Below are positions 50,793-59,755 of a stretch of DNA of 64,000 bases, piece after piece (within the stretch, counting starts at the first letter, position 1; every line of letters begins with the position of its first letter). Under the pieces are notes generated by a model. It saw only the letters and a program-made list of their open reading frames with translations. It had not been told where the DNA came from and made no database searches. Both the position numbers and the translations under genes were made by a program. The DNA lies in contig CALXGN010000001.1 of the NCBI GenBank assembly GCA_944387865.1, positions 62,001 through 126,000 of the forward strand, read 5' to 3'. This stretch comes from Scatomorpha stercorigallinarum (GTDB lineage Bacteria; Bacillota; Clostridia; Oscillospirales; Oscillospiraceae).

Positions 50793-52067
50793 TCAGGATA
50801 CGCTTTCCCCGGCCTTGCTGCGGTGTATCACCAACGGCTCCGTGCCGTTGCGCACACAATCGCCCGTGACGACCACCTTCTCGATGCTGGGGTCGGACGG
50901 CACCGTGTACATGATGTCCGTCATCAGCTTTTCCATCACGCTGCGCAGCCCGCGCGCGCCTATCTTCATCTCGATGGCCCGGTCGGCGATGGCGCCCAGC
51001 GCGTCGTCCTCGAACTCCAGCTGCACGCCGTCGTAGTCCAGCAGCGTCTTGTACTGCTTGGTCATGGCGTTCCTGGGCTCGGTGAGGATGCGCACCAGGT
51101 CGTCGCGCTTGAGGGAATCGAGCGATGTCAGCACGGGCAGCCGCCCGATGAGCTCGGGGATGATGCCGAACTTCAGCAGGTCGTGGCTCTGCACCTCGCT
51201 CAGCAGCTCGCCCACGTCCCGCTCCTCGGAGGACCTGATGTCCGCCCCGAAGCCCATGGACTTGCGGTCGGTGCGCCGCTCGATGATCTTATCCAGCCCG
51301 TCGAAGGCCCCGCCGCAGATGAAGAGGATGTTCGTCGTATCGACGCGGATGAACTCCTGGTGCGGGTGCTTGCGCCCGCCCTGCGGCGGCACGCTGGCCA
51401 CGGTGCCCTCCAGCAGCTTCAGCAGCGCCTGCTGCACGCCCTCGCCGGAGACGTCGCGGGTGATGGAGGTGTTCTCGCTCTTGCGGGCGATCTTGTCGAG
51501 CTCATCGACATAGATGATGCCCTTCTGGGCCCGCTCCACGTCGAAGTCCGCGGCCTGCAGCAGCTTGAGCAGGATGTTCTCCACGTCCTCGCCCACATAG
51601 CCGGCCTCGGTCAGCGTGGTAGCGTCGGCGATGGCGAAGGGCACGTTGAGCATCTTCGCCAGCGTCTGGGCAAAGAGCGTCTTGCCGCTGCCGGTGGGGC
51701 CGATGAGCAGTATGTTGCTCTTCTGCAGCTCCACGTCGTTCTTGCCGCCGTGCAGTATGCGTTTGTAGTGGTTGTACACCGCCACGGAGAGGACGATCTT
51801 CGCCCGCTCCTGGCCGATGACATATTCGTCGAGCTTTTTGCGTATCTCCGCCGGTTTCGGCAGCCGGTCAAAGTTCAGCTCGCGCTCGCCATGCACGGCC
51901 TCCGCGCCCTGCGCGGCGGGATAGCCCTCCTCGATGATGCTCATGCACAGCCTCACGCACTCGTCGCAGATATACGCGCCGTTGCCGGCGATCAGCCTGT
52001 TCACAAGCGACTGCGGCTTGCCGCAGAACGAGCACCTGATGCTCCTGCGGTCGTCTGTTTTAGCCAT
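50793..52067 (-). CDS. clpX: ATP-dependent Clp protease ATP-binding subunit ClpX
   Basis: Unfoldase for ClpP. 424 residues: C4 zinc finger CSFCGKPQSLVNRLIAGNGAYICDECV, Walker A IGPTGSGKTLFAQTLA, Walker B IIYVDELDKIARKSE, RKHPHQEFIRVDTTNILFICGGAFDGLDKII. Starts 30 bases after the clpP stop. Confidence 0.96.
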   Translation of the reverse strand: MAKTDDRRSIRCSFCGKPQSLVNRLIAGNGAYICDECVRLCMSIIEEGYPAAQGAEAVHGERELNFDRLPKPAEIRKKLDEYVIGQERAKIVLSVAVYNHYKRILHGGKNDVELQKSNILLIGPTGSGKTLFAQTLAKMLNVPFAIADATTLTEAGYVGEDVENILLKLLQAADFDVERAQKGIIYVDELDKIARKSENTSITRDVSGEGVQQALLKLLEGTVASVPPQGGRKHPHQEFIRVDTTNILFICGGAFDGLDKIIERRTDRKSMGFGADIRSSEERDVGELLSEVQSHDLLKFGIIPELIGRLPVLTSLDSLKRDDLVRILTEPRNAMTKQYKTLLDYDGVQLEFEDDALGAIADRAIEMKIGARGLRSVMEKLMTDIMYTVPSDPSIEKVVVTGDCVRNGTEPLVIHRSKAGESVS

Positions 52068-52097
52068 TTTGCTCCTTCCGGCGGAAGTCCCCGCCAG

Positions 52098-52679
52098 TTA
52101 ACGATGATAGAGGACCTTGTCGATCAGCCCGTATTTCACGGCCTCTTCGGCGGGCATGAAGTTGTCGCGCTCGGTGTCGATGGCGACCTTCTCCACGCTC
52201 TGGCCGGTGCACTCGGCGAGGATGCGGTTGAGCTTCTCGCGCGTGCGCAGCATCCACTCGGCCTGGATCTTGATGTCGCTGGCCTGGCCCTTGGTGCCGC
52301 CGGAGGGCTGGTGTATCATAATCTCCGCGTTCGGCAGCGCAAGGCGCTTGCCCTTGGCGCCCGCGGCCAGCAGCACGGCGCCCATGCTGGCCGCCATGCC
52401 CACGCAGATGGTGCTCACGTCGCACTTGATGTACTGCATGGTGTCATAGATGGCCATGCCGTCCGTGACGGAGCCGCCGGGGCTGTTTATATAGAACTGG
52501 ATGTCCTTGTCCGGGTCCTGGCTCTCCAGATAGAGCAGCTGGGCCACGACCAGGCTCGCCGTGGTGGAGTTCACTTCCTCGCTGAGCATGACGATGCGGT
52601 CGTTGAGCAGCCGGGAAAAAATGTCATAGCTGCGCTCGCCGCGCGAGGTCTGTTCCACTACATAGGGTACCAAACTCAT
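52098..52679 (-). CDS. clpP: ATP-dependent Clp protease proteolytic subunit
   Basis: 193 residues: MSLVPYVVEQTSRGERSYDIFSRLL, catalytic Ser in CVGMAASMGAVLLAAG, His in MIHQPSGGTKGQA and Asp near residue 170 in TERDNFM. GGAGAG precedes the ATG. Between tig and clpX. Confidence 0.97.
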   Translation of the reverse strand: MSLVPYVVEQTSRGERSYDIFSRLLNDRIVMLSEEVNSTTASLVVAQLLYLESQDPDKDIQFYINSPGGSVTDGMAIYDTMQYIKCDVSTICVGMAASMGAVLLAAGAKGKRLALPNAEIMIHQPSGGTKGQASDIKIQAEWMLRTREKLNRILAECTGQSVEKVAIDTERDNFMPAEEAVKYGLIDKVLYHR

Positions 52680-52718
52680 TTAAATAACTCTCCTTTCGGG
52701 TCTGGCTTTAAGAGAGCA

Positions 52719-52740
52719 TAACCGGATGAGCGCCCGGTTA
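52719..52740. other. Inverted repeat covering the tig stop codon
   Basis: TAACCGG and CCGGTTA (7 bp, loop of 8) include the tig TAA. There is only TGCTCTCTT after it, so at most a weak terminator or an mRNA-end structure that separates tig from clpP. Confidence 0.4.
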
Positions 52741-54084
52741 GTCCTTGTTTTCCTCCTCCGCGCTCGCGGCGGGCTCCTCGGCCTTGGCCTCCTCGGCGGC
52801 CTTGGGCTCGGTCTTGACCGCGGTGTCATAGATGATGGAGGCGGCCTTGCGGCGCACGAGGTCGCGCGTCATCAGCTCCTCGTCGATCATCTCCTTGACC
52901 TTTTCGGCGTTCTCGCCGTAATCGGCTTCGATCTGCTTGTAGACCTCGGCCTTGTCCTCGTCGCTGGCCTTCAGGTCCTCGGCCTTGGCGATGGCGTCGA
53001 GCAGCAGGTCGGCCTGCACCTGGCGCATGGCGGTGGGGCGCATCATCTGGTCGAAGGCGTCCTCCGTCAGGCCCAGCATCTTCACCACGTCCTCGCGGGA
53101 GACGTTGCCGCCCAGACCCATGTTCTCCGCGTAGTTGCGCAGGAACTCGTCGGTCTTTTCGGCCACCATGCTCTGGGGCACGGCGGCGGTCATGTTCTCC
53201 AGCGCGGCGTTCAGCAGCTCGGAGTGGAACTCGCTCTCGCTGCGCTCGGTGGCGTTCTTCAGCAGCCTGGCGCGCACATCGTCCTTATACTCGGCGAAGG
53301 TGTCGAACTCGGAGACGTCCTTGGCGAACTCGTCGTCCAGCTCGGGCAGCTGCGGCTCGCGCACGGCGTGGATCTTCACCTTGAAGGTGGCGTCCTTGCC
53401 GGCCAGCTCCTCGCTGTAGCGCTCGGGGAAGGTGACGTGCACCTCGCCGTCCTTCTCGGCCTCCATGCCCACCAACTGGTCCTCGAAGCCGGGGATGAAC
53501 ATGCCGGAGCCGATCTCCAGGCTGTAGTCCTCGGCCTTGCCGCCCTCGAAGGGCTTGCCGTCCACAAAGCCCTCGAAGTCGAAGACTATGGTGTCGCCCT
53601 TCTGCACGGGGCGGTCCACGTCCACATAGCGGGCGCCGTTCTTGCGCGCGCGCTCGATCTCGGCGTCGACTTCCTCGTCGCTCACGCTGGGCTCGGTCCA
53701 GGGGGCCTCCAGGCCGCGGTACTGGCCGAGGGTGACCTCGGGGTAGATCTCGGTGCTGAAGGTGATGGTGACGCCGCCGTCCTCACCGACGTTGAAGTCG
53801 GCGATGGCGGGCGCGCCCACGGCCTCGAGCTCCGCCTCCTTGACAGCCTGCTCAAAGGCGTCCGGCGCCAGGATCTGCACAGCCTCCTCGTGGAAGATAT
53901 CGTGGCCGTACATGCCCTCGATGACGGCGCGCGGGGCCTTGCCCTTGCGGAAGCCGGCGACGTATATCTGGCCCTTCAGGCGCTTGTAGGCGCTGTTGAC
54001 GGCGCTCTCAAAGGCGTCGGCGTCGATCTCGACCTGGAATATCGCCGTGCTGTTCTCTTTCTTTTCAACGTTCTTGACTGTCAT
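52738..54084 (-). CDS. tig: Trigger factor
   Basis: Ribosome-bound chaperone. 448 residues: ribosome-binding signature GFRKGKAPRAVIE, PPIase domain (KGDTIVFDFEGFVDGKPFEGGKAEDYSLEIGSGMFIPGFEDQLVGM), helical C domain and an acidic Ala/Glu tail. Start at ATG 54084 with AAGGAG 10 bases upstream; the TTG three codons earlier is less likely. Confidence 0.96.
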   Translation of the reverse strand: MTVKNVEKKENSTAIFQVEIDADAFESAVNSAYKRLKGQIYVAGFRKGKAPRAVIEGMYGHDIFHEEAVQILAPDAFEQAVKEAELEAVGAPAIADFNVGEDGGVTITFSTEIYPEVTLGQYRGLEAPWTEPSVSDEEVDAEIERARKNGARYVDVDRPVQKGDTIVFDFEGFVDGKPFEGGKAEDYSLEIGSGMFIPGFEDQLVGMEAEKDGEVHVTFPERYSEELAGKDATFKVKIHAVREPQLPELDDEFAKDVSEFDTFAEYKDDVRARLLKNATERSESEFHSELLNAALENMTAAVPQSMVAEKTDEFLRNYAENMGLGGNVSREDVVKMLGLTEDAFDQMMRPTAMRQVQADLLLDAIAKAEDLKASDEDKAEVYKQIEADYGENAEKVKEMIDEELMTRDLVRRKAASIIYDTAVKTEPKAAEEAKAEEPAASAEEENKD

Positions 54085-54133
54085 GGGGCTCAAACTCCTT
54101 CTATATTGATAGGGCTTTATAAGCAGCGCAGGT

Positions 54134-54162
54134 ATTATAGCAGATTACCCGCGCAAAATCAA
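54134..54162 (-). promoter_or_regulatory. Promoter of tig
   Basis: Minus strand: TTGATT, 17-base spacer, TATAAT, 50 bases before the start. Confidence 0.88.
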
Positions 54163-54201
54163 CGCTGTTTTCGCCTTTTTAGGGCCGTATGGCGCTGAAT
54201 T

Positions 54202-54891
54202 TCAGGCCAATACCCTCACCGGGCGGAAATCCACCGCGTCCGCGGACACCAGGCGGAACTCCGTATTGCCCAGCCTCCCCTCGAAGGCGGAGGCGATGCC
54301 GCGCCCGTGGATGTGGCCGTAATAGCAGCGCTCCACGCCGTAGCGCTCCAGCATCTCCAGTATCTCCGGGCACTGGTAGGACATGTACTTGGGCGGATAG
54401 TGCAGGAAAACGAGCTTTTCCCGCTCCCCGGCGCATTTGAGCGAGGTCTCCAGCCGTCCCACCTCGCGCAGCATGATCTTCCTGTCGTGCTCGCCGCCGC
54501 GCTCCTCCTCATAGAACCACCCGCGCGTGCCGCAGAGGGCGATGTCCCCGTAGAGGACGCAGTTGTTGTTCAGTATCTCGATGTTGTCTATGCCGTTCTG
54601 ATCAAAGAACTTATATGCCTTGGCCGCCGTGCTCCACCAGTAGTCGTGGTTGCCCTTGATGACGACCTTGCGCCCCGGCAGCCGGGAGATGAAGAGGAAA
54701 TCCTCCCTCGCCGCCTCCATCGACATGCCCCAGGAGAGGTCGCCGCAGAGGACGGTGACGTCCTCTGCGCGCAGGTCGGCGAAGCCTTTTTCCAGTTTTT
54801 CCACATAGCCCTGCCACCGCCCGCCGAAAACGTCCATCGGCTTGTCCCCGCCGAGCGACAGGTGCAGGTCACCTATAGCGTAGAGCGCCAA
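54202..54891 (-). CDS. Metallophosphoesterase
   Basis: 229 residues with the calcineurin-like metal motifs in order: YAIGDLHLSLGG, CGDLSWGM, KGNHDYWW, LHYPPK and YYGHIHG. It looks like the small YmdB/ykuE-like cytosolic phosphohydrolases; substrate unknown. I chose the TTG start at 54891 because GGAGGTG lies 10 bases upstream and MALYAIGDLHL matches family N termini; an ATG 21 codons earlier lies in the divergent promoter area. Confidence 0.9.
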   Translation of the reverse strand: MALYAIGDLHLSLGGDKPMDVFGGRWQGYVEKLEKGFADLRAEDVTVLCGDLSWGMSMEAAREDFLFISRLPGRKVVIKGNHDYWWSTAAKAYKFFDQNGIDNIEILNNNCVLYGDIALCGTRGWFYEEERGGEHDRKIMLREVGRLETSLKCAGEREKLVFLHYPPKYMSYQCPEILEMLERYGVERCYYGHIHGRGIASAFEGRLGNTEFRLVSADAVDFRPVRVLA

Positions 54892-54975
54892 ACTGAGCGC
54901 ACCTCCGAATAATTTCCCCTCCCGGCGCAGATAATACCAATGGGCACGGCCCAATCTGAACAGGGAGGCTCAAGC

Positions 54976-55158
54976 ATGAGCGAGAACAACAGGCGTAATA
55001 ATAGCGGCAAGGGCGCAACCATCGGCTGCGACGCCGCCAACTGCAGCTTCCACGGCGAGGCCGACAGCTGCACCGCCGAGCACATCAAGGTAGACGGCAA
55101 GCGCGCCCGCAGCACGGGCGAGACCAGCTGCTCCACCTTCCGCCCGAAGAACGGCTGA
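54976..55158 (+). CDS. DUF1540 small cysteine-rich protein
   Basis: 60 residues, the only plus-strand gene between 13 and 62 kb. Cysteines in the pattern GCDAANCSFHGEADSCTAEHIKV and ETSCSTF match DUF1540, probably a metal-binding fold. GGGAGG 7 bases before ATG 54976. In spore formers such genes are sometimes expressed late; not seen here. GATAAT at 54923 may be its -10. Confidence 0.86.
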   Translation: MSENNRRNNSGKGATIGCDAANCSFHGEADSCTAEHIKVDGKRARSTGETSCSTFRPKNG

Positions 55159-55161
55159 ACG

Positions 55162-55184
55162 CATGGGCGGCATGTCCGCCCATG
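55162..55184. other. Hairpin between DUF1540 and thrC
   Basis: CATGGGCGG pairs with CCGCCCATG (9 bp, loop CATGT) between the two convergent stops. No U-run on either side, so termination is uncertain. Confidence 0.45.
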
Positions 55185-55191
55185 TACATAG

Positions 55192-56673
55192 TCAGCTCAG
55201 GAATTTTTCCACCACGGAGCGCATGTCCTCCGGCCGCGCGCAGCCGGTGAAGCGCTCTTCGCACCCGGCCAGGGCCGCCAGCGGCCGCGGCGCGGCCACG
55301 CCGGTCAGCTTTTCCAGCCGCCCGATGAGCTCCACGCCCGGCGCGTCCGCCCGCTCGCCGAGGGCGGAGAGCACGGCGGCGCAGAATTTATATGCGCTGG
55401 CCGTGGACACCACGCAGCAGGGCCCGTCCTGTTCGCCGGCGGAGCGCGCGGCGGCCAGCACGCGCGAGGCGACGGCCGTGTGCGTATCTATCAGGTATCC
55501 GTATTCGCGCCAGATGCGGGCGATCTCGCCCTCCGTCTCCGCGTCGCCGCACCAGCCGGCGGAAAAGTCCTCCGCGATGCGCCCGCGCAGCTCCGCGCCC
55601 ACGTCGTAGCGCCCCTCGGCCGCGAGCTGCGCCATCCAGCCGGCCACCTTACCCGCGTCCTCCGTGAGCAGATAGAGCAGGCGCTCGAGGTTGCTGGACA
55701 CAAGTATGTCCATGGACGGCGAATCCGTCACATGGAAGGTGCGGCGCTTGTCATAAACGCCGGTGTTGATAAAGTCCGTGAGCACGTTGTTGGCGTTGGA
55801 GGCGCAGATGAGCCTGCCCACGGGCAGCCCCATGCGCTTTGCCAGCCAGCCGGCGAGGATATTGCCGAAGTTGCCCGTCGGCACGCAGAAGTCCAGCTTC
55901 TCCCCCAGCTGCACCTTCCCCGCGTTGACAAATTCGCAGTAGGCGGAGAAATAATAAGCGATCTGCGGCAGCAGCCGCCCCCAGTTGATGGAGTTGGCGG
56001 AGGACAAAAACCAGCCGCGCCCGTCGAGCGCTTTCGCGAATCCCCGGTCGGAGAAAATGCGCTTGACGCCCGTCTGCGCGTCGTCGAAGTTGCCCTCCAC
56101 GGCGCAGACGCCCACGTTCGCGCCCCGCTGGCTGACCATCTGCAGCCGCTGCACGTCGGAGACGCCGCCGTTGGGATAGAACACCAGTATCTTCGTGCCC
56201 TCCACGTCCGCAAAGCCCTCCAGCGCGGCCTTGCCTGTGTCGCCGCTGGTGGCCACGAGGATGCACACCCCGCGCCGCTCGCCGCACTTTTTCAGCGAGG
56301 ACACCAGCAGCCGCGGCAGCATCTGCAGCGCCATGTCCTTGAATGCCGCCGTGGGCCCGTGCCAGAGCTCCAGGAACCCCGTGCGCTCATCCGTGAAGTG
56401 TACGGGTGCCGTCTCCGGCGTGTCGAAGTTCTCCCCATACGCCGCGGCGCAGAGGGCCTTCACCTCTTCCGCCGTGAACTCCGGCAAAAACGGGGCGATT
56501 ACGCGCTCCACCCGCTCGCGGTAGGGCAGCGCGCAGAGTTCGCGCAGTTCCACGGCGCTGACGGCGGGCAGCGCGTCCGGCACATAGAGCCCGCCGTCCC
56601 CGGCCAGCCCGCGGGCGATGGCCGCCGCGGCGGAGACGCGCTCGGCGCTCCCCCTCGTGCTCAGGTATTCCAT
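55192..56673 (-). CDS. thrC: Threonine synthase
   Basis: 493 residues, the long fungal/enteric-type class. YLSTRGSAERVSAAAAIARGLAGDGGLYVPDALP, PLP lysine in HGPTAAFKDMALQMLPRLL, VATSGDTGKAALEGF and PTGNFGNILAGWLAKRMGLPV. GAGGTG precedes ATG 56673. No hom or thrB nearby. Last gene of the lepB-led operon. Confidence 0.95.
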   Translation of the reverse strand: MEYLSTRGSAERVSAAAAIARGLAGDGGLYVPDALPAVSAVELRELCALPYRERVERVIAPFLPEFTAEEVKALCAAAYGENFDTPETAPVHFTDERTGFLELWHGPTAAFKDMALQMLPRLLVSSLKKCGERRGVCILVATSGDTGKAALEGFADVEGTKILVFYPNGGVSDVQRLQMVSQRGANVGVCAVEGNFDDAQTGVKRIFSDRGFAKALDGRGWFLSSANSINWGRLLPQIAYYFSAYCEFVNAGKVQLGEKLDFCVPTGNFGNILAGWLAKRMGLPVGRLICASNANNVLTDFINTGVYDKRRTFHVTDSPSMDILVSSNLERLLYLLTEDAGKVAGWMAQLAAEGRYDVGAELRGRIAEDFSAGWCGDAETEGEIARIWREYGYLIDTHTAVASRVLAAARSAGEQDGPCCVVSTASAYKFCAAVLSALGERADAPGVELIGRLEKLTGVAAPRPLAALAGCEERFTGCARPEDMRSVVEKFLS

Positions 56674-56683
56674 ATCGTGCACC

Positions 56684-57037
56684 TCACTCAAAAGCATTCT
56701 CCAGGTGGTTGAGCCTGTGCTCCCTCCCGCCTGTGTATATCTCGATCACGTCGAATCTCGGCTGCAGCGCGCAGTCGTGCGCTGCCAGCCATGTGAGCGC
56801 GGCCAGCCTGATCCGCCGCTGCTTGGCGGGCGTGACGGCCTCGCGCGCCGCGGCGAAGCTGTCGCTCGCGCGCAGCTTCACCTCGACGAAAGCCACATAA
56901 CCGCCCCTGGCGGCGATGATATCGATCTCCCCGCCGCGGCAGGCGTAGTTCATGCCCAGCAGCTCGTATCCCTGCGAGCGCAGGTATTTCGCCGCCTCCG
57001 CCTCGCCGCTGCGCCCGGCCAGCTTGCGCCTGTCCAT
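56684..57037 (-). CDS. YraN/UPF0102 family protein
   Basis: 117 residues. Endonuclease-like core: GRSGEAEAAKYLRSQGYELLGMNYACRGGEIDIIAARGGYVAFVEVKLR with the GEIDII and FVEVK motifs of Holliday-junction-resolvase-like folds. Start TGATG-overlaps rnhB. Biochemical role not established. Confidence 0.92.
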   Translation of the reverse strand: MDRRKLAGRSGEAEAAKYLRSQGYELLGMNYACRGGEIDIIAARGGYVAFVEVKLRASDSFAAAREAVTPAKQRRIRLAALTWLAAHDCALQPRFDVIEIYTGGREHRLNHLENAFE

Positions 57038-57651
57038 CAGTGCATCCGCCGCAGGAAGCTCGGCCGGTGTATGGGGCACGGCCCCAGCTCGCGTATGGCC
57101 GCGTAGTGCGCCGCCGTGCCGTAGCCCTTGTGCTTATCAAAGCCGTATCCGGGGTATTTTTCCGCCATCTCGCGCATGTAGCGGTCCCTCGTCACCTTGG
57201 CGAGCACGCTGGCCGCGGCGATGTCCGCGCACAGCCCGTCCCCGCCGACGACGCTGCGGCAGCGGCACTCTATGCCCTGCGTGCGGTCGCCGTCGATGAG
57301 CGCCAGCTGCACTTCCCTCCCCAGACCGGCAACAGCCCGGTTCATGGCCAGGTAAGTCGCCCCCAGGATGTTCAGCTCTTCGATCTCCTCCACCGTGGCG
57401 AAGGCCACGCTGTACTGCTCCGCCTCCCGGCAGATGACGTCGAACAGCGCCTCGCGCCGCTTTTCCGTCAGCTTTTTGGAGTCGTCCAGGCCCGGTATCA
57501 CCAGATCGCGCGGCAGCGTCACCGCGGCGGCGCACACCGGCCCCGCCAGCGGCCCGCGCCCGGCCTCGTCCACGCCGCAGAGCCGCTCATAGCCCTCGGC
57601 GTAGACGCCGTTTTCATATGACCAGAGGTCTTTTTCCGTCTTAGCTCTCAT
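57037..57651 (-). CDS. rnhB: Ribonuclease HII
   Basis: 204 residues. CGVDEAGRGPLAGPVCAAAV carries the DE of the active site; later LIDGDRTQ and AASVLAKVTRDRYM, YGTAAHYAAIRELGPCPIHR complete it. Starts inside the rbgA 3' end (11-base overlap). Confidence 0.96.
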   Translation of the reverse strand: MRAKTEKDLWSYENGVYAEGYERLCGVDEAGRGPLAGPVCAAAVTLPRDLVIPGLDDSKKLTEKRREALFDVICREAEQYSVAFATVEEIEELNILGATYLAMNRAVAGLGREVQLALIDGDRTQGIECRCRSVVGGDGLCADIAAASVLAKVTRDRYMREMAEKYPGYGFDKHKGYGTAAHYAAIRELGPCPIHRPSFLRRMH

Positions 57652-58516
57652 CCGGCCTCTCCAGCGTTATCCTCCCCAGCTTGCCGCCGCGGAACTCGTC
57701 CAGCAGCACGGCCGCCATCCTTTCGGTGTCATATTCCCCGCGCCCGGCGAGGAACCCGCGGCGCTTCGCCGCCGCCTCCAGCATCTCCCAGCCCGCCGCG
57801 TCCGGCGAGGTGAGCCCATAGCGCTGCGCGATGGCCTCGGGATAGAGCTCCTGCAGCCTCACGAGCAGGTTGGCGGCCAGCGCCTCGCGGTCGAGCACGT
57901 CGTCCTTCACCGCGCCGGTGGCGGCCAGCAGCTCGCCCACCTCCTGCGAATCGAAGCGCGGCCACAGTATGCCCGGCGTGTCCAGCAGCTCCAGCGAGCG
58001 CCCCACGCTTATCCACTGCCGCCCGCGGGTGACTCCCGGCCGGTCGGAGACCGCCGCCGCCCTGCGCCCGGCGAGCTTGTTGATAAATGTGGACTTGCCT
58101 ACGTTCGGTATGCCCAGCACCATCGCCCTCACGGGCCGGGTGCCCTGCCCCTTTGCCTCCCAGGCGGCGATCTTGTCGCTCAGCAGCGCCCTCACGGCGG
58201 CGGGGAAGTCCTTCACGCCCTTGCCGGAGCGCGCGTCCGTCTCCAGCACGGCCAGGCCCTGCGCGCGGAACCACGCGCGCCACTGCGCCGTGGCGGAGGG
58301 ATCCGCCTGGTCCACGCGGTTCATCACCACCAGCCGCGGCTTGCCGGCGGAAAGCCGGTCGATGTCCGGGTTGCGGCTGGCGGCCGGTATGCGCGCGTCG
58401 ATGATCTCGCAGACGGCGTCCACCATGGATACGTTCTGCTCGATCATGCGCCCGGCCTTGGTCATGTGCCCGGGGAACCAGTGTATGTCTATCTTCTGAT
58501 ACTTACCGTCCGTCAT
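57641..58516 (-). CDS. ylqF: Ribosome biogenesis GTPase RbgA (YlqF)
   Basis: 50S assembly GTPase with circularly permuted motifs. 291 residues: IHWFPGHMTKAGRMIEQNV, G4 as MNRVDQAD in place of the usual NKxD, G1 LGIPNVGKSTFINKL, G3 DTPGILWP, C-terminal helical domain. ATG 58516 lies within the lepB 3' end; an extended start 4 codons earlier is possible. Confidence 0.94.
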   Translation of the reverse strand: MTDGKYQKIDIHWFPGHMTKAGRMIEQNVSMVDAVCEIIDARIPAASRNPDIDRLSAGKPRLVVMNRVDQADPSATAQWRAWFRAQGLAVLETDARSGKGVKDFPAAVRALLSDKIAAWEAKGQGTRPVRAMVLGIPNVGKSTFINKLAGRRAAAVSDRPGVTRGRQWISVGRSLELLDTPGILWPRFDSQEVGELLAATGAVKDDVLDREALAANLLVRLQELYPEAIAQRYGLTSPDAAGWEMLEAAAKRRGFLAGRGEYDTERMAAVLLDEFRGGKLGRITLERPDES

Positions 58517-59129
58517 AGTCGTTACCAAAGTTCTTTATCGGGAACACGGTGTAATACACCTTGCCCATGATGCTGCGCACGTCCACGCAGCCGATCTGCG
58601 AATAGCGGCTGTCCGTCGAATAGTTCCTGTTGTCGCCCATGACGAACACGCTCCCCTCCGGCACCTCCACCGGACCGGCGAAGTCGATGGGGTCCGTGGT
58701 GAGCTCGGCGATATAGGGCTCGTCCAGCGCCTCCCCGTCCACGTATACGATGCCGATGTCGAAATCGATGTCCACGGTCTGCCCGCCGACGGCGATCACG
58801 CGCTTTACCAGCGGCTCGGGGCGATACTCGTCCTTGCGGAAGACGATGATGTCCCCCTGCTCCGGCTCATAGAACAGGTTGGAGACGATGACCTTGTCGC
58901 CGTTCTCCAGCGTGGGGTACATGGAATTGCCCACCACATCGACGAGCCGCACGGCGAACGAAAACAGCAGCACGCAGACGACGAGCGCCGCCACCACGCA
59001 CTGTATCCAGTCGTAGACCTCGCCGCGCAGGCTGTCCTGCTCCACGGCGCCGTTTCCGGCGCGCAGTTTTTCCTCTGCGGCCATATATTCCTGCTGCGCC
59101 CTCCCGGGCGCGTTCTTTTTCTGCTTCAT
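58503..59129 (-). CDS. lepB: Signal peptidase I
   Basis: 208 residues: N-terminal charged tail, one membrane helix (CVVAALVVCVLLFSFAVRLV), catalytic Ser in GNSMYPTLENGD and Lys in VKRVIAVGGQTVDI, then VFVMGDNRNYSTDSR. First gene of lepB-rbgA-rnhB-yraN-thrC. Confidence 0.95.
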   Translation of the reverse strand: MKQKKNAPGRAQQEYMAAEEKLRAGNGAVEQDSLRGEVYDWIQCVVAALVVCVLLFSFAVRLVDVVGNSMYPTLENGDKVIVSNLFYEPEQGDIIVFRKDEYRPEPLVKRVIAVGGQTVDIDFDIGIVYVDGEALDEPYIAELTTDPIDFAGPVEVPEGSVFVMGDNRNYSTDSRYSQIGCVDVRSIMGKVYYTVFPIKNFGNDYDGR

Positions 59130-59193
59130 CGTGACACCAGTTTTCCGTGCTGCCCAGCAGCGTTCTCAGCCGGCGCGCCGCGCCTATCTTATT

Positions 59194-59222
59194 ATTATAC
59201 CGCACATACTTAACACAATCAA
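59194..59222 (-). promoter_or_regulatory. Promoter of the lepB operon
   Basis: Minus strand: TTGATT, 17-base spacer, TATAAT, with a 5' leader of about 55-60 bases. Confidence 0.88.
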
Positions 59223-59254
59223 GCCCCAGCCTCTCGGCCGCCCCGACGGCGGCG

Positions 59255-59755
59255 TCACCACCTGGCCGCCACGGGCGCGAACACATACTCCTCCGCCCAG
59301 TGGCGCAGCGCGCCCTCGGCGTTGGCGTCGTATTTCCCGCTCGTTTCCAGCAGCATGGTGTCGGGGTCCCCCGCGAGCAGCTCCCGCAGCGTCAGCCCCT
59401 CCTCGCCGGCGGGCGGCTCCAGCGCGCCGCAGCAGGGCGTGCCGGAGAACAAAAAACGCACCAGCGCCTCATAGAGCTCCGGCTCGGCCAGCTCCGCGCC
59501 GCCCAGCCCGTCGATGACGGCAAAGGGCGCCCCGGCGGCCTCCGCCAGCAGCGCGGCGCAGTATCCCGCCAGTTCCGGCCCCGCGTTAGCGAAAACGCGC
59601 CTCTCCCCCGTGGCCGCGGCGCTTATCTCCAGCGCGCCGCCCGCGTGCCGCAGTATGAGGCCGCCGGAGCGGCGTATCTCCGAGCCGACGGCCCCGGAGA
59701 TGAGCGCCGTCTTGCCGCAGGCCTCGGGCCCGGTCAAAAACAGCCTCTTTTTCAC
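59255..59755 (-). CDS. THEP1-like P-loop NTPase with degenerate Walker B
   Basis: 166 residues. Walker A GPEACGKTALISGAVGSEIRRSGGLILR and the layout strand-helix-VIDGLGGAELAEPELYEALVRFLFSGTP resemble nucleoside-triphosphatase THEP1, whose Walker B is DEIGKME. Here the Glu is replaced (VIDGLGGAEL), so catalysis may be weak or lost. ATGA overlap with xdhC puts it last in the molybdenum operon. YqeC-type selenium-dependent hydroxylase accessory proteins are an alternative family. Confidence 0.72.
   Translation of the reverse strand: MKKRLFLTGPEACGKTALISGAVGSEIRRSGGLILRHAGGALEISAAATGERRVFANAGPELAGYCAALLAEAAGAPFAVIDGLGGAELAEPELYEALVRFLFSGTPCCGALEPPAGEEGLTLRELLAGDPDTMLLETSGKYDANAEGALRHWAEEYVFAPVAARW

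Noticed and set aside
50695..54162. Heat-shock repeats (CIRCE or CtsR) before lon, clpX, clpP or tig
   Set aside because: I looked for the nine-base CIRCE arms and the CtsR heptad pair and saw neither.
56674..56683. T-box leader for thrC
   Set aside because: Only 10 bases separate yraN and thrC; there is no leader.
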